Source: Scandinavium goeteborgense
GTDB lineage: Bacteria > Pseudomonadota > Gammaproteobacteria > Enterobacterales > Enterobacteriaceae
NCBI RefSeq assembly: GCF_003935895.2
Contig: NZ_CP054058.1
Coordinates: 3,949,177-4,013,176 of the forward strand
Length of the DNA: 64,000 bases
Direction of reading: 5' to 3'
Shown: positions 1 through 10,501 of the stretch, one piece after another
How the letters are laid out: each line of letters starts with the position of its first letter
How positions within the stretch are numbered: position 1 is the stretch's first letter
Notes under the pieces: generated by a model
What the model was told of the DNA's origin: nothing
Databases searched by the model: none
What the model saw: the letters and a program-made list of their open reading frames with translations, nothing else
Program-made: the position numbers and the translations under genes

Positions 1-432
1 CTCACCGGTTTCGATGATCACTTTCAGCAGAATGTTCGCTGCCGCACAGGCATCTTTACAGGCTTTCACCAGGTCAAAGCCCACCTGCTCGTTACCGGCG
101 ATCAGCGCACGGTACGGGAACACCACGTCAACTTCGTCCGCGCCGTAAGCGATGGCTGCGCGGGTTTCTGCCAGCGCGATGTCGATGTCGTCGTTACCGT
201 GTGGGAAGTTGGTGACAGTCGCGATACGCACGTCAGGCGTGCCCTGCGCGTTCAGGGTTTTACGCGCAATAGGGATAAAGCGCGGGTAAATGCAGATGGC
301 CGCGGTATTGCCCACCGGGGTTTTCGCCTGATGGCACAGGGCGATAACTTTCGCGTCGGTATCATCATCGTTCAGGGTGGTCAGGTCCATCAGTTTTAAC
401 GCGCGCAGGCTGCTTGCAGTTAAATCGGTCAT
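1..432 (-). CDS. deoC: Deoxyribose-phosphate aldolase, N-terminal part (cut by window edge)
   Basis: Class I aldolase that splits 2-deoxyribose-5-phosphate into glyceraldehyde-3-phosphate and acetaldehyde in deoxynucleoside catabolism. The minus strand encodes the first 144 residues, starting [20 protein letters not shown], which is nearly identical to E. coli DeoC (259 aa). The ATG is at 430-432, preceded by the Shine-Dalgarno-like run GGAGAG. The second half, including the catalytic lysine region, lies outside the window. It would be the first gene of the deo operon, and a deoP2-like promoter lies directly upstream. The identification is very secure. Confidence 0.97.
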   Translation of the reverse strand, partial: MTDLTASSLRALKLMDLTTLNDDDTDAKVIALCHQAKTPVGNTAAICIYPRFIPIARKTLNAQGTPDVRIATVTNFPHGNDDIDIALAETRAAIAYGADEVDVVFPYRALIAGNEQVGFDLVKACKDACAAANILLKVIIETGE

Positions 433-470
433 ATTCTCTCCGGTGTGTAATTTTACCTTGCGGGTCTGTG

Positions 471-555
471 ACTATTTTAACACCGACCCAGCGTTTCACT
501 TCGATCCCCATCACAGTTAATGAAACACAGATACAAATTTGCATTACTGTAATGA
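471..555 (-). promoter_or_regulatory. deoP2-like promoter with two CRP-type sites
   Basis: Read on the minus strand, the region keeps the E. coli deoP2 layout: a distal CRP-like box around 526-554 (TACAGTAATGCAAATTTGTA), a proximal box around 497-519 (AACTGTGATGGGGATCGAAG), and an AT-rich -10 (TTAAAATAG) near 471-480, followed by the deoC leader. In E. coli this promoter is controlled by CRP together with CytR, which binds between the two CRP sites, and by DeoR. The assignment rests on remembered similarity to the E. coli sequence. Confidence 0.7.
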
Positions 556-585
556 GATATTTATCACTCTTTTAAGCGACAGCGA

Positions 586-627
586 GGGATATGGATCAAA
601 AGCCCCGCCGACGCTTTTCTCTACAAT
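586..627 (+). promoter_or_regulatory. Candidate anaerobic (FNR-like) promoter of yjjI
   Basis: A -10 hexamer TACAAT is at 622-627, about 33 bases before the yjjI ATG. The sequence GGGATATGGATCAA (586-599) matches 8 of the 10 fixed positions of the FNR box TTGAT-N4-ATCAA. Its centre is about 41.5 bases before the expected start point near 634, the class II activator position. This would fit an oxygen-sensitive glycyl radical enzyme, but the left half-site is weak. Confidence 0.4.
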
Positions 628-659
628 GCCCTCATCGCCATCGCGTCTGAGGAACTTCT

Positions 660-2198
660 ATGTCTGACTCTTTTGAGCAACGCTGCCAGAACATTGTGAC
701 CAGCAATACGTTGAGCCCCGAGCAAAAACGTCACTTCCTGGCACTCGAAGCAGAAAACGCTTTACCTTACCCAGAGCTATCAACTGAAGCCCGGACGGCG
801 CTGGATGACGGCGTAATCTGCGACATGTTTGAGGGCCACGCTCCGTACAAACCACGTTACGTTCTGCCTGACTACGCCCGCTTCCTCGCCAACGGTTCAG
901 AGTGGCTGGAGCTTGAAGGCGCGAAGGATTTGGACGACGCACTGTCGCTGCTCACGATTCTCTATCACCACGTGCCTTCGGTAACGTCGATGCCGGTTTA
1001 CCTGGGGCATCTGGATACGATCCTTTCACCTTATGTTAAAATTCTAACACAAGACGAAATCGATATTCGAATAAAACGTTTCTGGCGTTATCTCGACAGA
1101 ACCCTGCCGGATGCGTTTACCCATGTGAATATCGGCCCGGAAGATACCCCCGTCACGCGTGCCATTTTACGCGCCGATGCTGAATTGAAGCAGGTCGCGC
1201 CGAATCTGACGTTTATCTACGATCCCGAAATCACCCCGGATGATTTACTGCTGGAAGTGAGCAAAAACATTTGCGAGTGCAGTAAACCGCATATTTCTAA
1301 CGGCCCAGTGAATGATAAAATTTTCACAAAAGGCCGTTACGGCGTGGTCAGTTGTTACAACTCGCTGCCGCTGGCTGGCGGAGGCAGCACGCTGGTGCGT
1401 CTCAACCTAAAAGAAATTGCGCTGCGAAGTGAGTCAGAAACCGACTTCCTCAGCCGCGTTTTGCCCTACTACTGCCAACAGCAAATCGACATCATTGATG
1501 CCCGCTGCGCGTTCCTCTACCAACAATCGCGCTTCTTTGAGAATAGCTTCCTGGTCGCAGAAGGGTTGATTGACCCACAGCGCTTTACGCCGATGTTCGG
1601 TATTTATGCCCTCGCCGAAGCCGTGAACGTGCTGTGTGAAAAAGCAGGCAGCCCGGCGCGCTACGGCCAGGATGATGCGGCTAATCAGCTGGCCTGGCGC
1701 ATCAGCGCGCAATTGGCAGAATTTGTCGAAACGTCGCCGGTGAAATACGGCTGGCAGCAGCGCGCGTTGCTCCATGCGCAGTCGGGAATCAGTTCCGACA
1801 GCGGCACCACGCCGGGCGCGCGTATTCCTTACGGTAGCGAACCAGACCCGGTAAGCCATCTGCTAACCGTGGCCCCGCATCATGCGTTTTATCACGCCGG
1901 GATCAGCGACATTTTGACCCTCGATGAAACCATCAAACGTAACCCTCAGGCGGTGATGCAACTGTGTCTCGGGGCCTTTAACGCCGGGATGCGTGAGTTT
2001 TCCGCCAACGTGAGCGGCAATGACCTGGTGCGCGTCACCGGGTATATGGTGCGTCTCTCCGACCTGGAGAAATTCCGCAAGGAAGGTTCACGCACCAACA
2101 CCACATGGCTCGGTGAAGAAGCCGCCCGCAACACCCGCATTCTGGAACGACAGCCGAGAGTCATCAGCCATGAGCAGCAGATGCGCTTTAGTCAGTAA
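660..2198 (+). CDS. yjjI: YjjI family glycyl radical enzyme
   Basis: A 512-residue member of the DUF3029/YjjI family of glycine radical enzymes, whose substrate has not been firmly established. The C-terminal glycyl-radical motif [11 protein letters not shown] is visible, with the probable radical glycine at residue 461. Length and sequence follow E. coli YjjI (about 516 aa). The start ATG is preceded by GAGGAA. The next gene, yjjW, is the predicted activating enzyme and overlaps the 3' end by 29 bases, so the two are probably co-translated. The position opposite deoC, with a nucleoside transporter nearby, suggests a role in anaerobic nucleoside or deoxyribose breakdown; that is inference from context only. 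Confidence 0.93.
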   Translation: MSDSFEQRCQNIVTSNTLSPEQKRHFLALEAENALPYPELSTEARTALDDGVICDMFEGHAPYKPRYVLPDYARFLANGSEWLELEGAKDLDDALSLLTILYHHVPSVTSMPVYLGHLDTILSPYVKILTQDEIDIRIKRFWRYLDRTLPDAFTHVNIGPEDTPVTRAILRADAELKQVAPNLTFIYDPEITPDDLLLEVSKNICECSKPHISNGPVNDKIFTKGRYGVVSCYNSLPLAGGGSTLVRLNLKEIALRSESETDFLSRVLPYYCQQQIDIIDARCAFLYQQSRFFENSFLVAEGLIDPQRFTPMFGIYALAEAVNVLCEKAGSPARYGQDDAANQLAWRISAQLAEFVETSPVKYGWQQRALLHAQSGISSDSGTTPGARIPYGSEPDPVSHLLTVAPHHAFYHAGISDILTLDETIKRNPQAVMQLCLGAFNAGMREFSANVSGNDLVRVTGYMVRLSDLEKFRKEGSRTNTTWLGEEAARNTRILERQPRVISHEQQMRFSQ

Positions 2199-3033
2199 CA
2201 TCATTCCTTTCTCCTGTGTCGACGGCCCCGGCAGCCGTCTGACGCTGTTTTTACAGGGCTGTAATTTGCACTGTAAAAGCTGCCACAACCCGTGGACTAT
2301 CGGGCGCTGCAACGACTGCGGAGAGTGCGTGGCACCCTGCCCGCATCAGGCGCTGTCGATTCAGGACGGGCGCGTTGTCTGGCAGGAAGCAAACTGCCAG
2401 CAGTGCGATACCTGCCTGAAAAGTTGCCCACAGCAGGCCACGCCGATGGCACAAACGCTGTCGGTAGACGACATGCTCAAACACATCTCGCGCGCGGCGC
2501 CGTTTATCGAAGGGATCACCGTCAGCGGCGGCGAAGCAACCACCCAACTGCCGTTTATCATTGAGCTGTTTACGCAGCTCAAAAATTCCCCCGCGCTGAA
2601 ACACCTTACCTGCCTGCTCGACAGCAATGGCGAACTGGGAATAAGCGGGTGGGAAAAGTTACGTCCCGTTTGTGACGGTGTGATGGTGGATTTAAAAGCG
2701 TGGGATGAAAACACCCATCAGGCGCTGACCGAACGCAGCAACACGCGTATTAAAGCGAGCATTAGCTGGCTGGCGGAACAGCATTTACTGGCGGAATTGC
2801 GTCTGCTGGTCATTCCGGACAGAACGGATTATCTGCCGTGTATTGAGCCATTGAGTGAATTTATTCGTTCGTTGGGAGAGGTGCCGGTGCGGCTGAATGC
2901 CTTTCATGCGCACGGGGTGTACGGCGAGGCGAAAACCTGGCGTAGCGCCCGCGCCGGGGACATTGAGCCACTGGCGCAGGCGCTGCAGGACCGGGGAATA
3001 CAGCACATTATTCTCCCGGCGCTTTACTTATAA
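2170..3033 (+). CDS. yjjW: YjjW glycyl-radical-enzyme activating enzyme (radical SAM)
   Basis: Predicted activase that uses S-adenosylmethionine and a [4Fe-4S] cluster to place the radical on YjjI. At 287 residues it matches E. coli YjjW. The radical-SAM cysteine motif CNLHCKSC is at residues 31-38. It is followed by a two-cluster ferredoxin insert with [11 protein letters not shown] (47-57) and a second CQQCDTC set, as in PflA-like activases that carry auxiliary clusters. The frame is open further upstream, to 2020, but ATG 2170 aligns with the family start ([18 protein letters not shown]) and gives the usual 29-base overlap with yjjI. The stop is 1 base from the stop of the convergent CNT gene. 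Confidence 0.93.
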   Translation: MSSRCALVSNIIPFSCVDGPGSRLTLFLQGCNLHCKSCHNPWTIGRCNDCGECVAPCPHQALSIQDGRVVWQEANCQQCDTCLKSCPQQATPMAQTLSVDDMLKHISRAAPFIEGITVSGGEATTQLPFIIELFTQLKNSPALKHLTCLLDSNGELGISGWEKLRPVCDGVMVDLKAWDENTHQALTERSNTRIKASISWLAEQHLLAELRLLVIPDRTDYLPCIEPLSEFIRSLGEVPVRLNAFHAHGVYGEAKTWRSARAGDIEPLAQALQDRGIQHIILPALYL

Positions 3034-3034
3034 G

Positions 3035-4312
3035 CTAGAGCGAAAGGAACACCCCGGCGATGGTGGCACTCATCAGGTTCGAGAGCGTACCCGCCACGAC
3101 GGCTTTCAGACCAAGCTGGGCGATATCATGGCGACGGCTTGGCGCCATGCTGCCGAGACCGCCAATCAGGATCGCAATCGACGACAGGTTGGCAAAGCCG
3201 CACAGCGCGAAGGAGATGATGGCTTTGGTGTGGTCGGAAATCACCTGCAGGCCCGCCGCGGCAACGACCGCGTCATCCTTCAGATATTCGCCGAAGTTCA
3301 TGTAAGCCACGAATTCGTTAATGATGAGCTTCTGCCCAATGAACGATCCGGCCACGTTCGCCTCGCTCCATGGCACGCCAATCACCCATGCCAGCGGGGA
3401 GAATATCCAACCGAGGATCAGCTGCATCGACAGCTGCGGATAGTCAAACCAGCCACCAATCCCGGAGAGAATGCCATTCAGCAGCGCAATCAGCGCCACG
3501 AAAGCCAACAACATTGCGCCGACGTTTAACGCCAGCTGCATACCGGACGCGGCACCTGATGCGGCGGCGTCAAGCACGTTAGACGGTCTGTCGATGTCCG
3601 GCATTTGCGCTTCAAGATCCGGCGAATCGTTCGGCGTTTCGGTTTCTGGCAACATGATTTTGGCGAACAGCAGACCGCCCGGTGCTGCCATGAACGACGC
3701 GGCAATCAGGTATTCCAGCGGCACACCCATCTGCGCGTAGCCCGCGAGAACAGAACCGGCCACCGAGGCCAGACCGCCACACATTACCGCGAACAGCTCA
3801 GAGCGGGTCATGGTCGCAATATACGGACGCACTACCAGCGGCGCTTCGGTTTGCCCAACGAAAATGTTCGCGGTGGCTGACAGCGATTCGGTACGGGAGG
3901 TTTTCAGCAGTGCGCGCAGACCACCGCCCAGAATACGGATCACGAACTGCATGATGCCGAGGTAATAAAGCACGGCGATCAGCGACGAGAAGAAGACGAT
4001 AACCGGCAGCACGCGCAGGGCGAAAACAAAGCCGCCCCCACCGAAGACTTCGAACATTTTATCGGATACCAGGCCACCGAACAGGAAGCCAATACCCTCG
4101 TTGCCGTAGGCGATAACATTGGCCACGCCTTCGGACATCGCCAGCAATACTTTACGACCGGCAGGGACATAAAGGATCAACGCCCCTATGGCTATCTGAA
4201 TCATCCACGCGCCGAGCACGGTACGCAGGTTAATAGCACGACGGTTACTGGAGAGCAGTACGGCGATGGCGAGCAGCACCACCATGCCAATCAATCCCAT
4301 GAGGATTTGCAT
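3035..4312 (-). CDS. NupC-type concentrative nucleoside transporter (CNT family)
   Basis: An inner-membrane nucleoside/cation symporter of 425 residues with many hydrophobic segments. The family hallmarks [12 protein letters not shown] (centre) and NEFVAY are present. Substrates in this family are purine and pyrimidine nucleosides. This gene is absent between yjjW and yjjV in E. coli K-12, although related transporters occur in other enterobacteria. It probably feeds the deo pathway encoded next door. The 155-base upstream gap (4313-4467) holds an imperfect CRP-like dyad, TGTGA/TCACA, at 4400-4416 with a 7-base rather than 6-base spacer, so CRP/CytR control is possible but unproven. Confidence 0.9.
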   Translation of the reverse strand: MQILMGLIGMVVLLAIAVLLSSNRRAINLRTVLGAWMIQIAIGALILYVPAGRKVLLAMSEGVANVIAYGNEGIGFLFGGLVSDKMFEVFGGGGFVFALRVLPVIVFFSSLIAVLYYLGIMQFVIRILGGGLRALLKTSRTESLSATANIFVGQTEAPLVVRPYIATMTRSELFAVMCGGLASVAGSVLAGYAQMGVPLEYLIAASFMAAPGGLLFAKIMLPETETPNDSPDLEAQMPDIDRPSNVLDAAASGAASGMQLALNVGAMLLAFVALIALLNGILSGIGGWFDYPQLSMQLILGWIFSPLAWVIGVPWSEANVAGSFIGQKLIINEFVAYMNFGEYLKDDAVVAAAGLQVISDHTKAIISFALCGFANLSSIAILIGGLGSMAPSRRHDIAQLGLKAVVAGTLSNLMSATIAGVFLSL

Positions 4313-4467
4313 ACAGAGTCCCTGTGTATTGAAAGTGAAAGGTTTAAAAATGAGAAAAAACTCAGCAATCGCGCCGATTATAACGATCCGGAACTATTCT
4401 GTGAGTCCGCGTCACACATTTCTGGCAATAATGTGAATGCAAAACCAAATAATGAGATCTACGTCAC

Positions 4468-5262
4468 TCAACGCGACGTAAATAATAAGGCGGGGAATAA
4501 TTTTTCTGTGTTATCAGCCAAGGAATGGGCAATTTCAACGGGGGATTCGGAACGCAGTTCGCACAGCGATTCGAACACACGCGCGGCCCGCTCAGGGCGA
4601 TTGGCCTGCCCCTGAAAGCCGTTCAGCGGCATATCGGGTGCATCGGTTTCCAGAACCAAAGCAGAAAGAGGAAGTTGCGCGATCGCTTCGCGGGTTTTGT
4701 TCGCACGCGGATAAGTGATGGTGCCACCGACGCCAATCTTATAGCCAAGCTGAATAAATCGCTGCGCCTGTTGCAGGCTTCCGGCAAAACCGTGCACCAC
4801 GCCGGTACAGGGTAAATTGTGCCGCTTGAGGTGCATCGCCAGTTTGTCATGGGTACGGCGTGAGTGGAGGATCACCGGCAGATCGTAGCGTTTGGCGAGT
4901 TTCAACTGCTCATCAAGCAGCGCCTGCTGTTTGTCGAACTGCGGATCGTCGCGATACAAATCGAGCCCAATCTCCCCCACCGCCACCAGTTTTGGCGGCT
5001 TTTGGGCGAGCAGCGTCTCAAGCTGCATCAGGCTCTCGTCATTATGCTTTTCAATCACTATCGGATGCAGGCCCAACGCGGCATACAGCGGCGTGTGCTC
5101 CGTCGCCAATGACAACACCCGCTCAAAGCGCGAGGCTTCCGTCGCCGGGATAACAATGTTGGTCACGCCCGCCTGGGCTGCGAGCATCAGGCTGTGCTCG
5201 ATGTCGTCCACGAACGGCGGGAAATCGAAATGACAGTGGGTATCGATAAAGCGGAAACTCAC
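4468..5262 (-). CDS. yjjV: TatD family metal-dependent hydrolase YjjV
   Basis: A 264-residue TIM-barrel hydrolase of the TatD DNase family. The metal-binding N-terminus DTHCHFDFP and the C-terminal ETDAPDMPL motif, with its catalytic aspartate, are both present. TatD-family proteins act as Mg-dependent 3'-5' exonucleases or deoxyribonucleases; the physiological role of YjjV is unclear. Its start overlaps the stop of yjjU by 4 bases, so the two are translationally coupled, as in E. coli. Confidence 0.93.
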   Translation of the reverse strand: MSFRFIDTHCHFDFPPFVDDIEHSLMLAAQAGVTNIVIPATEASRFERVLSLATEHTPLYAALGLHPIVIEKHNDESLMQLETLLAQKPPKLVAVGEIGLDLYRDDPQFDKQQALLDEQLKLAKRYDLPVILHSRRTHDKLAMHLKRHNLPCTGVVHGFAGSLQQAQRFIQLGYKIGVGGTITYPRANKTREAIAQLPLSALVLETDAPDMPLNGFQGQANRPERAARVFESLCELRSESPVEIAHSLADNTEKLFPALLFTSR

Positions 5263-6332
5263 GCCAGCCCCTCGTTATCAAAATTGGCATCGTTGGCCTG
5301 CGGCGCATCGACCAGCGTCGCGCTGTGAAGGTCGTTGGCGGCTGCCGCGGGCGGAACTACCAGCGGCGCAGGCGTGGCTATGCGTGGACGGAAACGGGAT
5401 ATCGGCGGCTGTTCGGCCAGCATTTTGCCCATCGTCGCCAGGAAATAGCGTCCACACTGGCGGCCGACGTTATAGTCTTCCATCAGCGCAGGCAGTCGGC
5501 TGCCGAGCGCCATGCTTTTCAGTGGCTTAGGCGGGAAAATCTCGAGGATCCGTACTTTTCCCGGCGGCGTTTCAATGTACTGCTGAATGGCGTGATAGGT
5601 CTGCTCATGATGCTGGACCAGATTCACAAACGGCTGCAGGCTACTTTCGCCCAACCAGCGCTCCATTCGTTTGAACCACTGCGGGGTGTAATACATCTGC
5701 GATGGGACGGTGCGGATAACCACAATGGTTTTTCCGCCACGCTTCACCGCTTCCTGCACCGGAATGGCATCACTCACGCCGCCGTCCAGCCAATTGATGC
5801 CGTCAAGCGTCACGCCTGGACGATAAAAACCCGGAATGGCACTGGAGGCACGGATCTGATCCATCCACGTTTCACGCGTCGGTGAAAAGTAGCCAGGCGA
5901 GTAGTCATCGGCTCGGGAGGCGCACATCAGGAACGATTTTCCGCTATCGAACTGACGCGCAGCGACGTCCATCGCCAGCGGCATTTTGCTCGCCGTCGCA
6001 TCGACCAGCCAGTCAAGATCGATAAGATTACCGCCGCGCACGAAGCGCATCGGATCGAAAAATTCGCGGGAAGTGGTGTAACGGGTGATCACTTTGCGGG
6101 CGTAACCCGGCTGGTTACACACATAAGCGGAAAGATTTTGCGCGCCAGCGGAGGTGCCTAAGAACAGATCAAACGGGTTGAATCGCGCGCGCATGAACTC
6201 GTCCAGCACCCCGGCGGTAAAAATGCCACGCTGCCCGCCGCCCTCACAAACCAGCGCGAGCTGTCCTGGACGAAAGGGTTTGACCGAAAGTGGCGCAATA
6301 TTGCCTAGCGTTACCGGAATTCGCTGTCCCAC
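5259..6332 (-). CDS. yjjU: Patatin-like phospholipase YjjU
   Basis: A 357-residue patatin-family lipid acyl hydrolase. Visible motifs are the oxyanion stretch GGGQRGIF, the nucleophile elbow GTSAGA (serine of GxSxG) and the DGG motif (WLDGGVSD) carrying the catalytic aspartate, so the catalytic dyad is complete. It is the first gene of the yjjU-yjjV pair. The C-terminal 60 residues are rich in Ala and Pro and look less conserved. The true substrate is not known from sequence. Confidence 0.92.
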   Translation of the reverse strand: MGQRIPVTLGNIAPLSVKPFRPGQLALVCEGGGQRGIFTAGVLDEFMRARFNPFDLFLGTSAGAQNLSAYVCNQPGYARKVITRYTTSREFFDPMRFVRGGNLIDLDWLVDATASKMPLAMDVAARQFDSGKSFLMCASRADDYSPGYFSPTRETWMDQIRASSAIPGFYRPGVTLDGINWLDGGVSDAIPVQEAVKRGGKTIVVIRTVPSQMYYTPQWFKRMERWLGESSLQPFVNLVQHHEQTYHAIQQYIETPPGKVRILEIFPPKPLKSMALGSRLPALMEDYNVGRQCGRYFLATMGKMLAEQPPISRFRPRIATPAPLVVPPAAAANDLHSATLVDAPQANDANFDNEGLA

Positions 6333-6400
6333 ACTGCTTTCCCGTTTTTGATTGTTTTGTCACATCACCATAACGCAGATAAGGATTCTCTTAAACTGAT

Positions 6401-6424
6401 AAAGCCAGTCCGAAGACTGGCTTT
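6401..6424 (-). terminator. Intrinsic terminator of ytjA
   Basis: Perfect 10-base stem AAAGCCAGTC / GACTGGCTTT with a CGAA loop. On the minus strand the stem ends in CTTT and is followed by ATCAG, downstream of ytjA. It separates ytjA from yjjU. Confidence 0.75.
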
Positions 6425-6458
6425 TGTTACGAAAACTTAACGTCTTCAGTCAACGTCG

Positions 6459-6620
6459 CTATGGACGTCGGCGTCCCATGAACAGACTGACCAGGAACAG
6501 AATGATACCGACGATAAAGACAATTTTTGCTGCGCCCGCTGCCGTACCGGCTAAACCACCAAAACCCAGAGCGGCGGCGATTAACGCGATAACCAGAAAT
6601 ATAATGCCCCAACGAAACAT
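6459..6620 (-). CDS. ytjA: Small membrane protein YtjA (DUF1328)
   Basis: A 53-residue, strongly hydrophobic protein with two predicted membrane helices and a basic GRRRP tail, almost identical to E. coli YtjA. The frame extends upstream to 6674, but ATG 6620 ([13 protein letters not shown]) has a GGAGAA ribosome site and matches the family start. It lies downstream of osmY in the same orientation. A 7-base hairpin (6693-6699 with 6709-6715, stem TTCCCCG/CGGGGAA) sits in the gap and could attenuate or protect the transcript. The function is unknown. Confidence 0.93.
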   Translation of the reverse strand: MFRWGIIFLVIALIAAALGFGGLAGTAAGAAKIVFIVGIILFLVSLFMGRRRP

Positions 6621-6732
6621 ACGATTCTCCTTTACCATAGTGAATGTCGACCGCTTTGATGAACGCTCAGGCACTCAAAACGACAGACTCGTTTCCCCGA
6701 CTATTTGCCGGGGAAGAATGTCTTAAACAGAT

Positions 6733-7344
6733 TTATTTAACTTTAAGGTCGTTCTTCACACTTTTAACGCCATCAACCGCTTTGGTGATGCTCTCGGCAC
6801 GTTCACTTTGCGCCTGGGAGTCGACCGTACCGGAAAGCTGCACCACACCGTCGGTGGTTTCTACTTTCACTTTACGGGACGGAACGATGTCGTCAGCCAG
6901 AAGTTTGGCTTTGATTTCACTGGTTGTTGCGGTATCACCCGCATAACCCTGCATACCTTCTTTTGCGCTGTCACGCACGTGTAGTTTGTCGCTGACGGAG
7001 GAAACACCCTCTACGCCTTTCGCGACGCTAACCGCTTGCTCCGCCTGAGCTTGGCTTTCAACGAAGCCGCTCAGCGTGACCACTTTGTCGTCGGTTTTCA
7101 CCGAGATGTCGGTGCTTTTAATCGAATCATGATCGACCAGCGCCGCTTTCACTTTAGCCGTGATGCTGCTGTCGTCCATAAAGTTGCCGACTTTGTTCAT
7201 GGAGCTGTCGACTTTTTGCCCGGCGCTGTCTGCCGCGGATTGCGTTTTATCCATCGTTGTTTCTGCCAGTGCAGAACCGCTCATCATCGCAGTACCCAGC
7301 ATAATCGCCAGCAGCGTTTTGGACATCTTTTGGCTTGTCATCAT
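6733..7344 (-). CDS. osmY: Osmotically induced periplasmic protein OsmY
   Basis: A 203-residue periplasmic protein with a cleavable signal peptide ending near SALAE and two BON domains, roughly residues 55-125 and 135-203. In E. coli OsmY is an RpoS-dependent stress protein reported to have chaperone-like and membrane-shielding roles. The sequence matches E. coli OsmY (201 aa) apart from the signal region and a short linker. The first ATG pair is used here; a start one codon later would not matter. Confidence 0.95.
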   Translation of the reverse strand: MMTSQKMSKTLLAIMLGTAMMSGSALAETTMDKTQSAADSAGQKVDSSMNKVGNFMDDSSITAKVKAALVDHDSIKSTDISVKTDDKVVTLSGFVESQAQAEQAVSVAKGVEGVSSVSDKLHVRDSAKEGMQGYAGDTATTSEIKAKLLADDIVPSRKVKVETTDGVVQLSGTVDSQAQSERAESITKAVDGVKSVKNDLKVK

Positions 7345-7646
7345 CTCGATTCCTGTAGTTTGCTCAGAATTTGAGCTCAGGCGATCTTCATGATCGCATT
7401 GCTGTAGGGGTGAACATCACCACAATCTCACAGTTCTTAATATTGCGAGTCTCAAGTTTACCGGGCTAATACGCTATTTAACACGTGTTGATTAGCGGAT
7501 TAAGCCAGCAACCTTGTCATCACTTTGTTAAATATAGCCAACAATTTCTAACTCGCCCGAGCAAACGGCCAAAAAGTGGCGTTTTAGGGCGTGATCGGGC
7601 TCATTTAAGAACTTTCTGCAAGGGAATCAATAAGGAGGGAAAGTGA
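7345..7646 (-). promoter_or_regulatory. Long osmY leader and promoter region
   Basis: About 300 bases without a gene between osmY and prfC. On the minus strand an AT-rich element, CAATATTAAG (near 7437-7446), could serve as a stationary-phase -10 for osmY. A short hairpin, GCGATC-TTCAT-GATCGC (7381-7397), lies in the leader. Nothing else is recognisable. In E. coli osmY is RpoS-controlled. Confidence 0.35.
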
Positions 7647-7672
7647 CAGAGCACGGCGTGGGCCGTGCTCTG
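7647..7672 (-). terminator. Intrinsic terminator of prfC
   Basis: An 11-base perfect stem, CAGAGCACGGC / GCCGTGCTCTG, with a 4-base loop, directly after the prfC stop. On the minus strand it is followed by the pyrimidine-rich run TCACTTTCCCTCC. Confidence 0.75.
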
Positions 7673-7679
7673 GAGGGGA

Positions 7680-9269
7680 TTAGTGCTCGCGGGTTTTGCG
7701 GAACAGAACCTCTGGGTAACGTTCCTGGGTCAGATTGAGGTTAACCATGGTTGGGGCGATGTAGGTGAGGTTGTCACCGCCATCGAGTGCCAGCTGGATT
7801 TCGTTCTTACGCTTGAACTCCTCGAACTTCTTCACATCCGTGCTTTCAACCCAACGGGCCGTGGCCACGTTCACCGATTCGTAAATCGCTTCGACGTTGT
7901 ACTCGCTCTTCAGACGCGCAACCACCACGTCGAACTGCAGCACACCGACCGCGCCGACGATCAGATCGTTGTTGGCAATCGGACGGAAGACCTGAACCGC
8001 GCCTTCTTCGGAAAGCTGTACCAGACCTTTGAGCAGCTGTTTCTGCTTCAGTGGATCTTTGAGGCGAATACGACGGAACAACTCAGGGGCGAAGTTCGGG
8101 ATGCCGGTGAACTTCATCATTTCACCCTGGGTGAAGGTGTCGCCAATCTGAATAGTGCCGTGGTTGTGCAGACCGATGATATCGCCCGGGAACGCTTCTT
8201 CCACGTGCGAACGGTCGCCCGCCATGAAGGTCAGCGCGTCGGAAATCACCACGTCTTTACCGGTGCGCACCTGGCGCAGCTTCATGCCTTTCTCATAGCG
8301 CCCGGAAACCACTCGCATGAACGCCACGCGGTCACGGTGTTTCGGGTCCATGTTGGCCTGAATTTTAAAGACGAAGCCGGAGAACTTCTCTTCTTTCGCT
8401 TCCACTTCACGGGTGTCGGATTTACGCGGCATCGGCGCGGGCGCCCATTCCACCAGACCGTCGAGCATGTGGTCTACGCCGAAGTTGCCGAGTGCGGTCC
8501 CGAAGAATACCGGGGTGATTTCACCGGCCAGGAACAGCTCCTGGTCAAATTCATTCGATGCGCCCTGCACCAGCTCGAGTTCGTCACGCAGCTGTGCGGC
8601 CAAATCTTCACCGACAGCAGTATCGAGTTCCGGGTTGTTCAGCCCTTTAACGATACGCACGTCCTGAATCGTGTGGCCTTTACCGGTCTGGTACAGATAG
8701 GTTTCATCTTTATAGAGATGGTAAACGCCTTTGAACAGCTTGCCGCAGCCAATAGGCCAGGTGATGGGTGCGCAGGCAATTTTCAGCTCGCTTTCCACTT
8801 CATCCAGCACTTCCATCGGGTCACGAATATCGCGGTCGAGTTTGTTCATGAAGGTCAGGATCGGCGTATCGCGCAGACGGGTGACTTCCATCAGCTTACG
8901 GGTACGATCTTCGACGCCTTTCGCGGCATCGATAACCATCAAACAGCAGTCCACCGCGGTCAGGGTACGATACGTATCTTCGGAGAAGTCTTCGTGCCCC
9001 GGGGTGTCCAGCAGGTTAATCAGGCAGTCATGATACGGGAACTGCATCACAGAGGTGGTAATGGAGATACCACGCTGTTTTTCCATCTCCATCCAGTCAG
9101 ATTTCGCATGCTGGCTGGAACCACGGCCTTTTACCGTACCGGCGGTCTGAATGGCCTGTCCGAACAGCAGCACCTTTTCGGTGATGGTCGTTTTACCGGC
9201 ATCCGGGTGGGAGATGATGGCAAAAGTGCGGCGCTTCGCCACCTCTTGCAAATAAGGAGACAACGTCAT
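7680..9269 (-). CDS. prfC: Peptide chain release factor 3
   Basis: A 529-residue translational GTPase that recycles RF1/RF2 from the ribosome after peptide release. It has the full EF-G-like G domain: P-loop HPDAGKTT near the N-terminus, switch/G3 [12 protein letters not shown] and NKLD (G4). The beta-barrel domains of RF3 follow. Length and sequence match E. coli RF3 (529 aa). The 90-base gap to yjjG probably carries its own promoter. Confidence 0.98.
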   Translation of the reverse strand: MTLSPYLQEVAKRRTFAIISHPDAGKTTITEKVLLFGQAIQTAGTVKGRGSSQHAKSDWMEMEKQRGISITTSVMQFPYHDCLINLLDTPGHEDFSEDTYRTLTAVDCCLMVIDAAKGVEDRTRKLMEVTRLRDTPILTFMNKLDRDIRDPMEVLDEVESELKIACAPITWPIGCGKLFKGVYHLYKDETYLYQTGKGHTIQDVRIVKGLNNPELDTAVGEDLAAQLRDELELVQGASNEFDQELFLAGEITPVFFGTALGNFGVDHMLDGLVEWAPAPMPRKSDTREVEAKEEKFSGFVFKIQANMDPKHRDRVAFMRVVSGRYEKGMKLRQVRTGKDVVISDALTFMAGDRSHVEEAFPGDIIGLHNHGTIQIGDTFTQGEMMKFTGIPNFAPELFRRIRLKDPLKQKQLLKGLVQLSEEGAVQVFRPIANNDLIVGAVGVLQFDVVVARLKSEYNVEAIYESVNVATARWVESTDVKKFEEFKRKNEIQLALDGGDNLTYIAPTMVNLNLTQERYPEVLFRKTREH

Positions 9270-9359
9270 AGTCAGTTCTTCTTCTTTAAACGCGGCAGCA
9301 AACCGCGCATGTTAAATACGAAATTGCGGCTATTTTACCCGTTAGCCGGGGGCTGACAA

Positions 9360-10040
9360 TCAATGTTTACACAGGAGTTGCTCCAGCTCAGCAAGTGATG
9401 TCACTGTCCAGGTCGGTTTGATGTGCGACGGCAATTCCTGCCGATGTGCATTCAACCAGCAGGTAGATAGACCGGCGTTCATGCCACCCAGAATGTCCGA
9501 TGCTGCGGTATCGCCTACCATCAGCACCCGTGAACGATCCGGGTTGCCCGCGCGTTCAAGCGCATGGTCAAAAATGCGCGCGTCAGGTTTTGCCACGCCC
9601 ACTTCTTCAGAAATAATCAGTAAATCAAAATGATCGCGAAGACCGGTACGCTCTAAGCGGATTTGCTGCAACGCGGTAAAGCCGTTAGTGATGATGCCCA
9701 TTTTCACTTTCCCCTGCAGGGAATTCAGCAGTGAAATGGCACCCGGCAGCGGGGCGCAGATCTCAGCCATCGCATTCATAAAGGCGTCGTTCAAGTCACC
9801 CGCGTTGACGTTCAGGCGTGAAGCCCAGCTTTCAAAACGCTGATGCTGAAGCTGTAACGAGGAGATAGCCCCGTTCTGATAATCGACCCACAGCGGCTTG
9901 TTCACGGCCTGATAGTCCTGGAAATCTTCTGCGGTGAAGGTCACGCTATAATCAAGAAACATCCGCTGTAAGCCGCTGAACGAATCGAAAGTAAACAGTG
10001 TTTCGTCAGCATCAAAGAAAATCCAGTCCCACATCTTCAT
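9360..10040 (-). CDS. yjjG: HAD-family pyrimidine 5'-nucleotidase YjjG
   Basis: A 226-residue haloacid-dehalogenase phosphatase. HAD motif [10 protein letters not shown] is at the N-terminus (nucleophile Asp followed by Asp+2), motif II is in GIITNGF, and the C-terminal VGDTAASDI carries the metal-binding aspartates. E. coli YjjG (225 aa) dephosphorylates dUMP, dTMP and non-canonical pyrimidine nucleotides as a house-cleaning activity. It follows rimI by 14 bases and is probably in the holD-rimI-yjjG transcription unit. Confidence 0.95.
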   Translation of the reverse strand: MKMWDWIFFDADETLFTFDSFSGLQRMFLDYSVTFTAEDFQDYQAVNKPLWVDYQNGAISSLQLQHQRFESWASRLNVNAGDLNDAFMNAMAEICAPLPGAISLLNSLQGKVKMGIITNGFTALQQIRLERTGLRDHFDLLIISEEVGVAKPDARIFDHALERAGNPDRSRVLMVGDTAASDILGGMNAGLSTCWLNAHRQELPSHIKPTWTVTSLAELEQLLCKH

Positions 10041-10054
10041 CGTAAACCCTTGTC

Positions 10055-10501
10055 TTACATACTGATTGGCAGTGCCATTATGAGTGCGTCTTCACGCCCT
10101 TCCGCGGTCGGATAGTAGTTGCGTCGAATCGTCGCCTCGTTGAAGCCGAGGCTTTCATACAGTGCGATGGCGGCGACGTTCGAGGCGCGAACTTCCAGCC
10201 ACAGCGTGACCACGCCGCGTTTTTCTACTTCGTCGATAACCTGTTCGAGCAATTCCCGGCCTAGCCCTCGGCGCTGATACGCCGGATCAACGGCGATGTT
10301 GAACAGCGTGGCTTCGTCGAGCACGATTTGTGTGATGGCGAAGGCCGCCATTTCGCCGTCTACCGTCAGCTGCAGGTTGAGATAACGCTCGCCCTGATTG
10401 CTGGCGAGGGTTTGCTCGCTCCACGGGAAAGCGTGAGCGCGCTGCTCAATCAGCAGGGCACGGGATAAATCAGTCTGGCTTAGGGAAGAAATCGTGTTCA
10501 T
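10055..10501 (-). CDS. rimI: Ribosomal protein S18 N-acetyltransferase RimI
   Basis: A 148-residue GNAT acetyltransferase that acetylates the N-terminal alanine of ribosomal protein S18. The acetyl-CoA motif appears as [16 protein letters not shown] (Q/R-x-x-G-x-G/A), followed by [15 protein letters not shown]. The start at 10501 gives exactly the E. coli length. The frame is open further upstream, but only because it runs inside holD. It overlaps the end of holD by 32 bases, as in E. coli. Confidence 0.96.
   Translation of the reverse strand: MNTISSLSQTDLSRALLIEQRAHAFPWSEQTLASNQGERYLNLQLTVDGEMAAFAITQIVLDEATLFNIAVDPAYQRRGLGRELLEQVIDEVEKRGVVTLWLEVRASNVAAIALYESLGFNEATIRRNYYPTAEGREDALIMALPISM

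Noticed and set aside
2020-2169. Upstream extension of yjjW by 50 codons.
   Set aside because: It lies in a different frame within yjjI, and the encoded residues have no match to the family; ATG 2170 fits.
4400-4416. TGTGA/TCACA dyad before the CNT transporter as a CRP site.
   Set aside because: The spacer is 7 instead of 6 bases; mentioned only as a possibility in the gene entry.
7665-9356. A 563-codon open frame on the plus strand antisense to prfC.
   Set aside because: It is a composition-driven shadow of the conserved RF3 gene, rich in His, Gln and Arg, with no ribosome site and no protein-like features.
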